Below are positions 12,925 through 24,651 of a stretch of DNA of 64,000 bases, piece after piece. The stretch covers positions 204,837 to 268,836 of the forward strand of contig JBAMJV010003044.1 in NCBI GenBank assembly GCA_037951105.1, given 5' to 3'. Made by a program: the position numbers and the translations under genes. Within the stretch, counting starts at the first letter, position 1. Each line of letters opens with the position of its first letter. The notes under the pieces are model-generated. The model was not told the origin of the DNA, searched no databases, and worked only from the letters and a program-made list of their open reading frames with translations. This stretch comes from Echinarachnius parma (Eukaryota > Echinodermata > Echinoidea > Clypeasteroida > Echinarachniidae).

Positions 12925-13165
12925 GAAGGTCGTGGGTTCAATTCCCCAGCCCGGGCACGTGTGTCCTTCAGCAAGACACTTTATCCACATTTGCTGCTCT
13001 CAACCTAGGTGTGGTAAATGGGTACTTTGCAGAATTTATTGGTTAAAATGTTTGAGCACTTGAATAAGGCTGCTTGGCGAAAAGCCAAGGTAATAATGCT
13101 CTGAGCGCTTTGAGATATAACTGTAATAAAGTGCTATATCAAAGTGGACAATTATTATTCTTATT
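12925..13165 (+). mobile_element. tRNA-derived SINE, 5' truncated
   Basis: GTCGTGGGTTCAATTCCCC is a good pol III B box (GGTTCRANNCC). It is followed by 'cgtgtgtccttcagcaagac', 'gctgctctcaacctaggtgt', 'gtaataatgctctgagcgct' and the tail 'aaagtgctatatcaaagtgg' ending in ATTATTATTC, the usual 3' end of SINEs mobilised by L2/CR1-like LINEs. No clear A box is left. Confidence 0.75.
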
Positions 13166-15260
13166 TAGACAGGACTACAAATTATTTGTTTTTACTTTTT
13201 GTTTTACTTCTAATAATATGCATAATGAATCAGAAATAGAGTTCCTACTTTTCATCATTGTTTATAAACAAAATAAGGCCATTTTGTGATAGAGTCTATA
13301 GGCCTTATTTGATATGTACAGTCAAGCAACCACTTTTTTACCCCTTAAAGACTGGTCCCAAAAATACTCGGGCTGGGGTCTATGGAGAATATGTGTTATA
13401 ATAAAATCAAACAGTCCTGAACAAGTTAATAAAGACACTAATCTTAACTCCCTCAAGAGCAGTTTGCATTAAAATGAATCCATTTTTTTTTTGTTAACAC
13501 CTGTTTAGAAAGACTACTTTCTCTTTCTCCTGTGTGTATTCTTCATATAGGCAGGCCTGACTGTATTTTGAAATGCATTATGTACAGTGATGTAGCTATC
13601 TTCTACTCAGGGTTTTAACTAAAGTATTATTAAAACGTAGTGTTTGTGACTATGTGGGGATACACAATAGCTTGTTCAACCTGAACTTGATATCGTGTAC
13701 AGTACAGAAATTCCTCTTAGCAAATTAGAATTACATACTAGACACTGTTGCCCTCAACATTTCAGCTACCAACTTTGTGAACTCCTTTGCATATCCTGAT
13801 ATACTGTATATGGTTTGTAATTCTATCAACTAAACTCGTTTGCAACTTTGCAACTCTAGTGGTTCTTTCAGTTTCATGCCTTGCTGATTGCCTCTTACTA
13901 ACAAGTGAGTATGAAACCACTTTTTCTTCAAATGTCCACTTCATTAGTGATTTATGTTTTTAAATAGTGGGGATTGTTTTACTGTCTAAAAACCTACTAC
14001 GGTAGAGTCAGCAAATAGCACTTAGCATGTTCACTCATTTATTGACCATGACATTCAATTATCATCAACTTTCAAACATCACTCAGTGGACATATCAGAC
14101 TACATATATCAGAAATGCATATTTTATCAGCCCTTTGTCGGGTTTTGCATGTGAAAAATTACTATTTCCTCTTAAACGTTGAATATCGAAGTAAGAAAAT
14201 CAACTTGGATTTACAATTGACTTCACTTTGGATTCAAAACTCAACTTTAGTCATTTGCATCTGACTGCCTAAGAGCAAAAACAAGATGTATTTCATTTTC
14301 TTGTAAACTGGTAATCCGTCAGGGAGGTTAAAAACACATTATATTACACCCACAGTGTAATTAAAGTCTGCTACATGAAACATTTTCTGACACTTAAACT
14401 TCTTTATTATACTCTTTCATTTTAACATAGTTTGCTTCATTGTATGCTAATTTTTGTTTGTGGATGTATTCAGATATTGAATCAAACCACACTGATTATG
14501 AAGTTCTCAATAATAATTTTAAAAAGTGTCTACAATACATTTAGCATACAATGAAATGCTGGGCATTCACTGCTAACAGCTGCCTTTTTGAGTAACATGT
14601 GAAAATATAAAAGGTATCAATTAAGATGTTGCGTGCAAGAAAATGTTTAATGTAGCCTACATAACACACTGGGTACACTCTCCACATAAAATGTTAAGCA
14701 AAATATATGACATGCATGTGCAGTAATTAACTTCGATCTTGAGAAGTAAAATTGTCAAACTTTGCGGGTTTTACTTGAGTCTGTGGATTTTATTTGCTAC
14801 AAGATAATGTAGCTTTAGTTTCCCCGTCCTAAAAAGCTGACGAGGTTCACCATGATATTTGATGCAACAGAAAATGGCAAGATTTCTAAAACCGCATTAA
14901 CCACCAATATTCTGTGATTTGATGAAAGGCAATTACTCTCTAAATCTTTTGCCATCAACTGACTTGCTTCGTTAAATGAAACAAATCTTTAAAATATGGA
15001 AATTACATGCAACTAAATAACCTGATTTATTGGCAAAACAATTAACTCTGTCCACATCATAAAAATAAAACATCTATTTTTTTTGCAATCTTCCTAACTA
15101 TTGATTTTTTCTTTAAATGCTTCTGGCCATACTATCCGCATACAATCACAGCATAAGCACCATGTTATTAATTTTTGCTTTGGCATTTCCCAACTGTGTG
15201 GCATTTCTCACATGACAGAGTTTGCGGCATTTCGCCTTAAGATAACATATCAAATGTCTA
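13166..15260. other. No gene recognised
   Basis: About 2.1 kb of AT-rich sequence with 60-codon frames only. The pair 'ttgtatgctaa' (14440) and 'ttagcatacaatgaa' (14540) hints at an eroded inverted repeat of about 110 bp. Confidence 0.5.
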
Positions 15261-15266
15261 TCAAAA

Positions 15267-15931
15267 TTAATGCTGTAACCGATCATCGGATCGGCATGCC
15301 GATCCCGATCCGATCATGGTTGATCTGATCATTTTTGCCGATTTCCGATCATGCAGAAAAAATCGGATCGGAAAAAAAAAAGAAAAAAAAAAAAAAATCT
15401 TTTTTTTTTTTTCTTTGAAAAATGATCCCCAAAAAACATATTTTGGGAATATAAATTAATACCAAAGCAACATATTATATCCATATGAATAAGCCCAAGG
15501 TAATCTTGTATGGCTATGCTTTCATTTAAAACTGATTACCTCTCCTTTCACAAAATTTCGCGCCGATTCTGAGCTTAGTCCCATGTGATTCTGAAAGGTT
15601 ACGCCAAATTGATCACATGGGACTAAGCTCAGAATCGGCGTGATTAATTTTGTAAAGGAAGAGGTAATCAGTTTGAAATGAAAGCATACCCGTACAAGAT
15701 TACCTTGGGCTTATTAATATGGATATATGTTGCTTTGGTATTAATTTATATTCCCAAAATATGTTTTTATGGATCATTTTCCAAAGAAAAAAAAACTATT
15801 ATTATTTTTTTTTTTTTTTTTTTTTTTTTTACCGATCCGATCCGATCCGATTGCTGCGATCCGATTTTCATCGATCAAATTTTGCCGATCCGATCAAACG
15901 ATCCGATCATCAAGGTCAGTTACAGCACTAA
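15267..15931 (+). mobile_element. 665-bp foldback element, copy 1, with 6-bp target duplication
   Basis: The element starts TTAATGCTGTAAC and ends GTTACAGCACTAA, flanked on both sides by TCAAAA (15261-15266 and 15932-15937), a clean 6-bp target duplication. Almost the whole length folds on itself: a GATC/CCGATC-rich subterminal part, poly-A/poly-T, then arms that include 'aagcataccc', 'gattacct' and 'gagcttagtcccatgtg' around a short loop near 15590-15610. A near-identical copy is at 58635-59314. The apparent open frames reading MKAYPYK in this element are by-products of the arms and not genes. DNA transposon family not identified; no transposase inside. Confidence 0.85.
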
Positions 15932-16334
15932 TCAAAATATCACCATGATATTAGATTCAACAGATTATAGCAAGATATATAAAACTGCATTAACCATCAA
16001 TATTCTGTGATTAGAATGCTGGGCAACAACATTCTTGGTTCAATGTACAAACCTTCTGCAATCAAATTTGACTTTTATAAAGAAAAGCATATAAAGAAAG
16101 AATATAAATTTAACATACATTCTCTATTGGTGAAGGTTATTATCACTTGTGGAGTTGGGTTTTTTTTCTTCATATAAACCATTCTATTTGCAAATCATAT
16201 TTTTCACGCAGACTGTCCCCTTTAGTGTGAAACCTTTCCTCATCTTGAATCCATTTAGGCTAATCCTGGCTCAGACACTAAGTATGAAGTACATGTACAT
16301 CCTCATGCTCCAGGCATCGCATGTTTTTTGCAAC

Positions 16335-17270
16335 ATAACCATCAGTGTTTACATCTTGTTATAAATGTTGATTAAAGATGCAGTGCAAAAATATGGAATT
16401 AAAAAATAACATATATTATACCCTGTTTGAGAACGATATCTATAATAATAATTAAAACGTCATGCTTCTCCTTGCAACTTACATTATAACCTTTCCTCCA
16501 AGAAAGGATATTTCATACTTTTACAGAAATTACCATCCATATTCATCTCTAGTTTTCTGGGCTAAAATGTAGTGCAAAATAGAAGCCCAAAGTCACATGC
16601 TCTACTTCACATTCAATTTCATAATTACAATGTCATCCCTTGACTTGTGATTTATGTAGCTTTACTTAGAACAGTACTTGTTGTTATGGGGTTTTTTTGC
16701 AACAAAACCATCGGTGCTTATATCTTGTTTTCTTGATTAAAGGTGCAGTGCAAAATAGAATCCCAATGTAGTCAGAAACACTCTGCTTGAGAAATACTAT
16801 AACTATGGTTATTATAATTATTGTGATCACAACGTCATGCTCATGCTCGTGCCTTATGTAACTTTCCCTCAAAGAAAGTACTTTTTCAGGCATTACTTTT
16901 TTTTTGCAACAGAACCATCAGTGTTTATATCTTGTTTTGTTGATTAAAGATGCAGTGCAAAATATAATCTGAAAAGTCAAATGTCTATGATTTACCTGGG
17001 AAATTATACTTTTAACAATAATTACAATGTCATGCTTCTCCTTATAATGTATGGAACTTTTCCTCTAAGGAAATACGTCTCCCAGAATTACTTGTTTAGA
17101 TCCCGATTTGTTCATTAAAGATCTGTGCAAAACAGAATCCCAAAGTCACGCGGTCTGCTTGAAAAATAACATCTATGATCACAATTCCAATGATGTTGTG
17201 CTTTTCCTTGTGATTTATGTAACTTTTATTTTAAGAAAGGATTTATAAGCAAATACGACTTCTCCATTGG
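16335..17270 (+). repeat. Tandem array, about 190 bp units, five copies
   Basis: 'accatcagtgtttacatctt' followed by 'gattaaagatgcagtgcaaa' recurs at about 16338, 16707 and 16914, with weaker copies near 16545 and 17100. Each unit also has 'gtcatgcttctcctt' and 'aagaaaggat'. Steps are 170-207 bp. Confidence 0.75.
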
Positions 17271-18329
17271 CTTCACTGTTCATCTATGTATGAATGCACT
17301 TTGCTATTGGGAAATATAACATTAATGTGTGTATGCGGTCATGGTTGATGACAAAACATAAGCTGAATCTAGCTGTACAGGACACTGCTTCAGAACTACA
17401 TTATTTAGATTATAATGTATACAAACTTCATGATTGATTTTCCTCTTTTGTTTATGAAATATTACCGCCTATATTTAGATTATAATACACATTTTGTGAT
17501 TGACTTTCCCCTTTTGATTATGAAATATTACAGACTATATTTTATCAGAAATGTAAACACTTCACTTCTAATGTTATGACATTCTTATAAATATTAAGAA
17601 ATGCGCACATTTTAATAGTTTCAATTTGTACATCAAAACATGGCTTGGAAATATACACTTGATGATTTGTGTACATGTTTCGTTCATTATTACAATTTAA
17701 TTCAGATATAAAAGGTAATCAATTAAATAGTTGCAGTGGTGAACCTTAATGATTTTTTTTGTTTATAGTTGCTCTGCATGGGACAGATTTTATCAAGATT
17801 TTATCCGTTTGTTTGAACTGAATGATAATAACCCAGCAAGAAGTTTTAACAAATCATATTCATGTAAGATAAACCCTTTCAAAACTTTAAATGTGGTAAC
17901 ATGATTTTTCCATAGACCCCAGAACAAGTATTTTGGGGACCAGTCCTGAACAAACCTGTTTACGCATGTAGTATGCATCTAAAAAGGTCTAAGACTTGAC
18001 TTGGAATACTGAACGTCTGAGACCACACATAGTAACATAAGCCCCAGGTGTTTGTTGATGGTTGGTGTGCAATCTCATCAAAACCATCATGTCCCGTATA
18101 CATTACGCGCATATGACATGCACCTTAAGATGTATCACATCATCCGGGTGAGTGATAAGGCAAGGGTGTAAGATATCTTTGAGCGAAAATGAGTCACAGA
18201 TATCATCTTTTAGTAAAAGCTTATAGTCTTTGTGATGCCAAATGTTCAGACAATAATCATTCATCATTTTTGAAATATTCATCAAATACAAAAGAGAGCT
18301 ACACTGGGTTTCTACAGAGCTCACAGACT

Positions 18330-18705
18330 TTAAAGGGATCTAGTAACTTTGTTGACATGTGCAAAAAGTGATGAATGGTTGATGCAATGTATATTGTTGT
18401 CATATATGTCCACAGGGTATTGTGTGAAAATTTCAAGTCAAATGGACATGGCCAAGTAATGAGCGAAAATGCAAAGTGATATTCACTAACTCACTGCAAT
18501 CACTTTGTACACGGTTTCAAAACTCCAACTGAGTTTTTCTTATCTGAATACTTTGTTCGTACATATCTTTGTAACGAAAGGGAAATTTAAAAAAAAAAAA
18601 CCTGTCCCATGATTTTATTGTTAATACGAATACAAGGTATGAGGGAACCGCTAGAATTAAAATTTTATTTTGAGGATTTGGACAATGTTACTAAGTCCCT
18701 TTAAA
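18330..18705 (+). mobile_element. TTAA-flanked MITE family B, copy 1
   Basis: Begins TTAAAGGGATCTAGTAACTT and ends GTTACTAAGTCCCTTTAA. The body shares 'gacatgtgcaaaaagtgatg', 'ccacagggtattgtgtgaaa' and 'gggaaccgctagaatt' with copies at 24652-25041 and 28837-29913. No open frame. The TTAA at each end fits a 4-bp target duplication. Confidence 0.9.
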
Positions 18706-18781
18706 CATGATTATCTATGAAATACAAAAGTGACTAAGCACCCTTCTCTTTCTCAACTCACGATATCAGATATGAATACAG

Positions 18782-19050
18782 CAAGCCTCCACACTAAAAA
18801 ATGTTCTCTACTAGCCCATTTGGGCAAGTAAAAACATATATTTGAAATTTAACTTGCCCTAATACAAAATTTACTCGCCCTCTTACTTCTAGATGAGTTT
18901 TGAAATTACGTGGTTCTCCGGTAGTTGAACCAGTATTTAGTTGCCCCATCGGGCGAGCAAACTAGACAATTTATTATATTTTACTATGCTTGCCCGACAC
19001 CAAGTTTTACTTGCCCCGGGCAAGCGGGCAAGTGCTAGTGTCGAGCCCTG
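18782..19050 (+). mobile_element. hAT-like MITE of the CAGGGCT...GGGCAAGT family with target duplication
   Basis: Ends CAAGCCTCCACACTAA and CTAGTGTCGAGCCCTG are imperfect inverted repeats. AATACAG directly abuts both ends (18775-18781, 19051-19057), and the base next to it allows an 8-bp reading, which fits hAT-type duplications. The body repeats 'gggcaagtaaa' and 'gggcgagc' words. A relative lies at 56593-56813. Confidence 0.75.
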
Positions 19051-19639
19051 AATACAGTGAAGACTGCTGAAAACTTCTTATCTACTGTAAAAATGCATAC
19101 GTGTAATAAAATGAGAGTCAATATAGGGCCTGCATGAGCTTTAGATCCTAGCAGAATCTTCAGAAGTAAAATGCATCTAAACACATATTTGACACACCGT
19201 ATGTATACATCATACGTTATCATGAATCGAGTGAAGAAAAAGACTGCTAAAAACTTTGCATCCAAGTCTGTAAAGATGCCTGTGTAATCAAATGAGAGGC
19301 AATAGAGGGTCTGAGCTTTTGATCCTAGCAGAATCTTCATCAGAAACAAAATGAGAACAACAAGTAGAAAATGATAGGCACAGTTTTCGACGAGTGCACT
19401 TATTAGATGGGCGATATGAAAATGTGGCAAAAGCCATCAAGATATTTTATGAGCATCTTGACAAAAAACAAGTGATACACGCTAACACATACAGTATATA
19501 ACACCTTCATCTTTATCAAGAAAAGAATCAACTACATGATTGAAGAGCAATTTGAAACTTTTGTTCACAAAACACAACCCTCGAAATTAGCATAGGCCCG
19601 ATGGCCCGGGGCCACTAAAAAATTTTTTTTTTTTGTTGT

Positions 19640-20235
19640 TGCAGATACCCAGTAGTCATGTTTAGTTTTGTCTATGGCATGACAAGAGCTTGCTTTTAAA
19701 GGGCATCAAGCGTGGGGATGCTACATAGCGGGACGCCATTTTGAACTGGGTTAGTTTGCGCGCACCGCATGACACTGAGCTAACGTGCATTACGCACCGT
19801 GCGCAACGCGTATGCAAGATGGCGCCGCGCATCTCATTTGACGAATCTGAACTACCTTTTAATGTAGCATTCAGCAAGTTATACCCTTTTCTCACATACA
19901 AAATATTAGTTAGTTAAAGTTTCAAGTAAATTGAGCAAGTAATAGTAATACTGCTGCTGATGAATACTCATACATTCTTGAGCAGCCATACTCATTTTCT
20001 AACCAGTTGTTGTAAACAAAAATTTCATATTAAAAAGTAATTTCAGTTATTTGCATATTTTGCATATCTAATGAGCATCATAAATATGATATGCTACTCA
20101 TGAATATTCATACAACTACCCAATAAATGTGCAATTTTTGTACTAACCACTCATTTTTTATGTTGATGAGTGCTAGACTAGTGGTATTTAAGCATTCCAA
20201 AGTTGAAGTGTAATTGTCACTCGTGTGTAGCGCTG
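19640..20235. mobile_element. Palindromic AT-rich element (family H), second copy
   Basis: Shares 'cccagtagtcatgtt', 'tgtagcattcag', 'gtaatactgctgctgatgaat' and 'tggtatttaagcattcca' with the element at 29036-29757 in the same order. It lies inside a GGCCCG-type repeat (19577-20512). It carries an extra CpG-rich 166-bp block at 19697-19862 that the other copy lacks. Confidence 0.65.
19697..19862. mobile_element. Candidate 166-bp TTAA-flanked insert
   Basis: Starts TTAAAGGGCATC and ends CTACCTTTTAA; the homologous H element at 29036-29757 lacks this block, so an occupied and an empty site can be compared. The insert is CpG-rich ('gcgcgcaccgcatg', 'gatggcgccgcgcatc') unlike its surroundings. 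Termini match only over TTAAAGG-type bases, so the assignment is tentative. Confidence 0.45.
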
Positions 20236-20971
20236 TGATTTGTTGATGTTCAAGACAATGAATAAAAAGACATGAAACACACACATTCATCCTAATTCAT
20301 GTTTATTTAATTCATCTTACAATGAAACAAAGGGGAATGAAAAAAAGTATTGCCTAGTAGGCCTGAAACTATCAATATGGTTATTGTATTAATTTTACTT
20401 TTGTTTTTCCTTATTTTTTTTCTGGCCAGTAGATTTTGGTTTCGGGCCACCAAATTTGGAAAAATACTAATTCTACTGGCCCGACCGGGCCACCAACAAA
20501 AAAAGTTAATTTCGTGGGTTGCAAAACAGTATCACTTAGGTTATTTTTTAACAAAAATCAAAGATCTGAATTTTAAGGCTTATTCAATACATACCATTAG
20601 AAAAATCTTCTTTTCGTGTGCGTGTGTGTATGTGTCTAAATCACTCAATGGTCAGTATAGCTATAGGTTGGTGATACAGTGTGATATAATGTTCATCATG
20701 CCATACCATACTATGTACAGAATGTTTCCATCATCAGTGTCTACTGTTAAGATGTCTGGGCGCTAAGCCATGCTGGATACCACTTGCCATGTAATTCATA
20801 TTGTTTGGTGTAAAACAAAAAAATGCACAGGGGCTCAGGGTGATTTAACCCTGAAAATGGCAAAATAGGCCCCTTTTAACTCTCTGAGAAATAATACTGT
20901 AATGTATTGTTCAATCACCTACACATGTACGTTCAGATCAAACGGTTATCATTCAGTGCATAGGAGTTCCT

Positions 20972-22337
20972 ATATGGGCTATTCCACGTCACTCACGTTA
21001 CAAAAGCTCCAAAATCACAACATGTTTCACACTCCAGTTCTTTTTAAAAAGAAGCTGTCACCTCAATTTTGTTTTTATGACATACCACTAGGGCAAACAC
21101 ATATGCAAAGGGTAGTAAATGATTCAACACTTTGTTCAATATTTTTTTAGAGGAAGTTTTAATGAGTGTCACTCACGTTACGCGTTTTGCCCCCTGTAAA
21201 TTTTCAATGAACTTTGCATGAAACGCAAGCTAAAACTATAAGACTTCAGAGCAAATTATGTTGATGCAACTTTCTATTACTTCCCAAGAACATATTAATA
21301 CTGTTTTAAGTTAGCCTCTATCATGCATTTTTTAAAGAACGGACAGTAAACAAAAAATGGACCGTCACTCACGTTACGTCACTCACGTTACAAAATGAAA
21401 GTGCCATAGCTATAACATGGGGATTTATGATATTACATGCAAATTTAATTCTTTTGCAAAGAATTGTGTTAAAAGCCTAAATTAATGATATTTAGGGGAA
21501 TTCACAACCTTTAGCTATAATTATTTGGCCAAATTTGCATGTTTCTATAAATAGCAATATTAATGTACACAAGGCTATGTACCGTCACTCACGTTACAGT
21601 GTTATAGCATTGGTTTTCATGATATTTCATTCAAATTTGAATTTTTTGGCAAATAATCGTGTTAAAAGCCTAAATTAAGGATCTTTAGAGGAATTCACTA
21701 CTTTTGGGTGTGATTATTTATCAAAAAATTATACTTTTCATAACGAGCAGTACTAATTTGCACTTGAAATATTGTCACTCACGTTACATCGTCACTCACG
21801 TTACAGTTTTCACGCTGATAATATGTGATGTTCCCAGTCAATACAAACCTTATAATTTTTGGAGGATATCTAGGCCTGGTAGTAGGAGGAAAATTTGGTT
21901 TGGCCATATTCACTCTCATTTAACAAAAGAAATAGAGAGAAAATTGTACTTTTTTCGTCACTCACGTTACATTCCACATGTCCTGTGTACTGGAAAATAT
22001 TTTCGAAAAAAAAAATCATCTTATAAGCCCACAAATCACTATCATTCAGAAAGTTAGACACAAAGTCAAACAAATAAAGTCAGAATTAATAAGTTTCCTT
22101 TGGAAATAAGTTGATAACATGCCCTTGATTATTTGGCAATAATATTTTCAGAAATTTGATGTACAACCAATTTGAGCAACAAAAGTGGCGCTATTTTCCT
22201 TTAAATTATCAAAACACCACAATATTTTGGATTTTGACACTTCAGGTTAAATATTTTGAAGTAACAATAACAAAAATTTGCAAAGACACATTTGAAATTT
22301 CATCATTTTGGCCATACCTCCGTGGAATAGCCCATAT
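20972..22337 (+). mobile_element. 1.37-kb inverted-repeat element with eight exact 14-mer repeats (family of unknown class)
   Basis: Perfect 17-bp terminal inverted repeats, ATATGGGCTATTCCACG at 20972-20988 and its complement at 22321-22337, bound an AT-rich body without a convincing reading frame. Inside, GTCACTCACGTTAC occurs eight times, always in the same orientation and without a mismatch, at 20988, 21168, 21364, 21378, 21584, 21774, 21791 and 21957. Two pairs are tightly spaced (14 and 17 bp start to start); singles and pairs are otherwise 166-206 bp apart. The segments after 21378 and after 21584 are themselves diverged copies (both contain 'tgttaaaagcctaaatta'), so part of the body arose by a ~200-bp tandem duplication, yet the 14-mers stayed identical while the spacers drifted, which suggests selection or recent spread. 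Non-autonomous; superfamily not recognised. Confidence 0.75.
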
Positions 22338-22390
22338 GCAGTTTAAAGAAACTATTTCACTTCTCAGACAGAGCGAGGTGCAGATCTCAG

Positions 22391-22432
22391 GGAGTGTTTC
22401 TCAAAGATTTTAAGTCCAGTTAGACTTAACAT
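22391..22432 (+). mobile_element. Solitary end of the GGGGTGTTTCACAAAG-type MITE
   Basis: 'gggagtgtttctcaaagatt' followed by 'ttaagtccagttagactt' matches the terminal 40 bp of the element at 51214-52062 with several differences; the opposite end was not found nearby. Confidence 0.4.
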
Positions 22433-22559
22433 TATGGGAAAAATTTCAACTTATATTACAACACACCATACATGTTGGTTAAATCACAAGATGGTGTGCA
22501 GAACTCAATTTCGCAAAACAAAACAAAACTAACGCCCTTCTCACTCTCACCCAATGTAA

Positions 22560-23235
22560 CTACAATATAGATGGAGCCAATGCGTAATACATTCCATCAA
22601 ATGTTTTTCTCCCTTTTTACATGCCCTCTAATTCTTCCTTGTCGAATGAATTGCTAATGGCTGTATACCTCTCTGAGATGAATTGTACATGGACTTCCAT
22701 GTGACAGGCAACATACATCAGCAGAGCATCAAAAGGTAACTAGCCATACTAATGAGGATAATGAGCTATTTTCCGCTGAACTTCTAAAGTCTTAAATCAT
22801 TCCAGCATCGATGGAGTGGACTTCATTAGGGTTTTCCCTCCAGTGAATGTCATGTGTCATCATTATGATTCTGGTGAGGCTTGAATCTACAACCTTCAGT
22901 AATGCAATGGAACAATCTAACCACTTAGCCATTGGATCTCTCTAAAGGATTTGTAAAAGTCTACAAAATGGTGGGGCCAATGTGTAATAAATTAAATAAA
23001 ATGTTCCTCTTTTTTGTTTCATGCCCTTTAATTTCACCTTGAAACCATTATAACAATAAATAACTCAAACGAATTGCTAATGTCTGAAGACCGATCTGAC
23101 ATTAATTGTACATGAACTACAATGTGACAGGCAACATACATCAGCAGAGCATCAACCGGTAACTAGCCATACTAATGGGGATAACAAGATTCCAGCATCG
23201 ACGGATGTCATTTGGGTTTTTCCCTCCAGTGACTC
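22560..23235 (+). repeat. Two-unit duplication of about 415 bp
   Basis: 'gtgacaggcaacatacatca' with 'gcagagcatca' and 'ggtaactagccatactaatg' occurs at 22699 and 23119; 'ttccagcatcga' at 22800 and 23190; 'tttttccctccagtga' at 22845 and 23217. The first unit has an extra part of about 60 bp after the 'taatg' word. A tRNA-like SINE head lies between the units. Confidence 0.8.
22870..22948 (-). mobile_element. tRNA-like SINE head on the minus strand
   Basis: Minus strand 'aatggctaagtggttagatt' (A box TGGCTAAGTGG) and 'gttgtagattcaagcc' (B box) lie at a tRNA-like spacing. Stem pairing is poor, so a SINE or tRNA pseudogene is more likely than a gene. Confidence 0.5.
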
Positions 23236-23355
23236 TATTATAATGTGTTGTCTTCTAGTACTAGTAGGTTAACTCTGGGGCAAGAAAAGTGTATACGTGC
23301 AGTTGTGCGCTTTTGTCAGTTCTGCGAGTATGTGTACCTGTGGCACAGATTCTCT

Positions 23356-23848
23356 TTAAAGGGGAAGGAAACGCTGGAATGTTGGATTGTTGTTACTGAT
23401 GAGTGCAGAATTCCTCTCATCTCTAGTCGTTTATTTCCTCTTGGGTATCACTAATAATGGAAATAATCAATGTTCTTGAAACCACTATCAACTGCTTTAA
23501 CTGAGCACTGGAGGCTGCCATGTTTTCCAACGGTTCCGTACGAAACGTCATCTGAGCGTGCACTAATAAAAACGGGTTACGTAACCACTGACATAGCAAC
23601 ATTTCCACAACAGCGGTTACATAACCCGCTTTTGATGGTGCACGCTCAGATGCGCTCAGATGACGTTTCGTACGGAACCGTTGGAAAACATGGCAGCCTC
23701 CAGTGCTCAGTCAAAACAGTTGATAGTGGTTTCAAAAACCTTGATTACTTCCATTATTAGTGATATCCAAAAGGAAATATACCACTTGAAGAGACAGGAT
23801 TTCTGCACTTATCAGTAACAACAAGCTGAAATTCCAGCGTTTCCTTCC
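23356..23848. mobile_element. Long-hairpin element (family G)
   Basis: Left end TTAAAGGGGAAGGAAACGC, right end 'gcgtttccttcc', with arms of about 200 bp that include 'ggaggctgccatgttttcca', 'acggttccgtacgaaacgtc' and their complements. The loop lies near 23570-23620 ('ggttacgtaacc'). The right TTAA is lost, so the end is slightly eroded. Arms are close to identical, so the copy is probably young. Confidence 0.8.
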
Positions 23849-24651
23849 AATCATTACCAGCTTGGCATAAAATAAGAGGAAATACATGTTTGCAACTGTT
23901 TGCCACGTTCATATCATTTTGTAAGGAAGATGGTAAGATAAGTGCACATGGCATGATTTATTTTTTTAAGACAATCAGTACCAGCTTTACAAATAATGAG
24001 TGGAATACTGCAAACTGTCTGGCACATTCATATGTAAGGATATAGAGCAATCAAGATAGTGAGGTGAATGTGTAGAGCAGATACAAACAACCTGATAGTA
24101 TCTACTCCTGAAGGTAACATATTTTCTGGGCTACCTCTCAAGCTCGTCTGTGCTGAAAAGGCACTCTGAAACTCAATTTGCATTGATTTCTACAAGAAAC
24201 TCATTTAGACACTTTTTCTGATTGTCTGGAGCTCTTCTATGATTGTCTGGGTCTCCAATGGGCATGCTGATGGACAAAATCTTCTCAAGAAATTTCAATA
24301 GAAACCTATTGTTAGCCAATACTATCACTGTAAGCAAAATTTAGAGCAAATTCAAGCATATATGTGCAATTCATGATTAACCACAACTTGTTGTCTGCTA
24401 GAAATCATAATATCATTGAATGCATTATTGTGTACATAAACTTCCGCATCAAATACGACATCATTACAATTTCATGCATTAATTTGTTTTTGCAATTTGT
24501 TTCCACTCGATGTTCATAACTCTGATTTATCTTAGAAATAACTAGGTGTCTGCATTTTTTTGTTCTATTTCTCATGTTTACCCAAAATAAATCAAGAGGT
24601 AATAATGCATGTACATATTATTGCAGCAGATTTGTAATCTCGTTTTTTCCT

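Larger units (their letters stand above)
19577..20512 (+). mobile_element. GGCCCGATGGCCCG repeat, split by an H element
   Basis: The left piece (19577-19630, 'gaaattagcataggcccgat') and the right piece (20415-20512, 'gggccaccaaatttgg', 'ctggcccgaccgggccacca') are the two ends of a dispersed repeat whose middle is replaced by the palindromic AT-rich element. Related copies at 49804-50030, 56290-56525, 45456-45775 and, interrupted, at 25780-27645. Confidence 0.55.

Noticed and set aside
15678-16010. MKAYPYKITLGLL... frame, also seen in another copy at 58671-58901
   Set aside because: It lies in the arm of the foldback element and runs into poly-T and GATC-rich terminal sequence; the same frame appears on the opposite strand because of the hairpin.
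20988-21970. CRISPR-like array
   Set aside because: Repeats are 14 bp with uneven spacers of 0-190 bp in an animal genome, bounded by transposon-type inverted ends.
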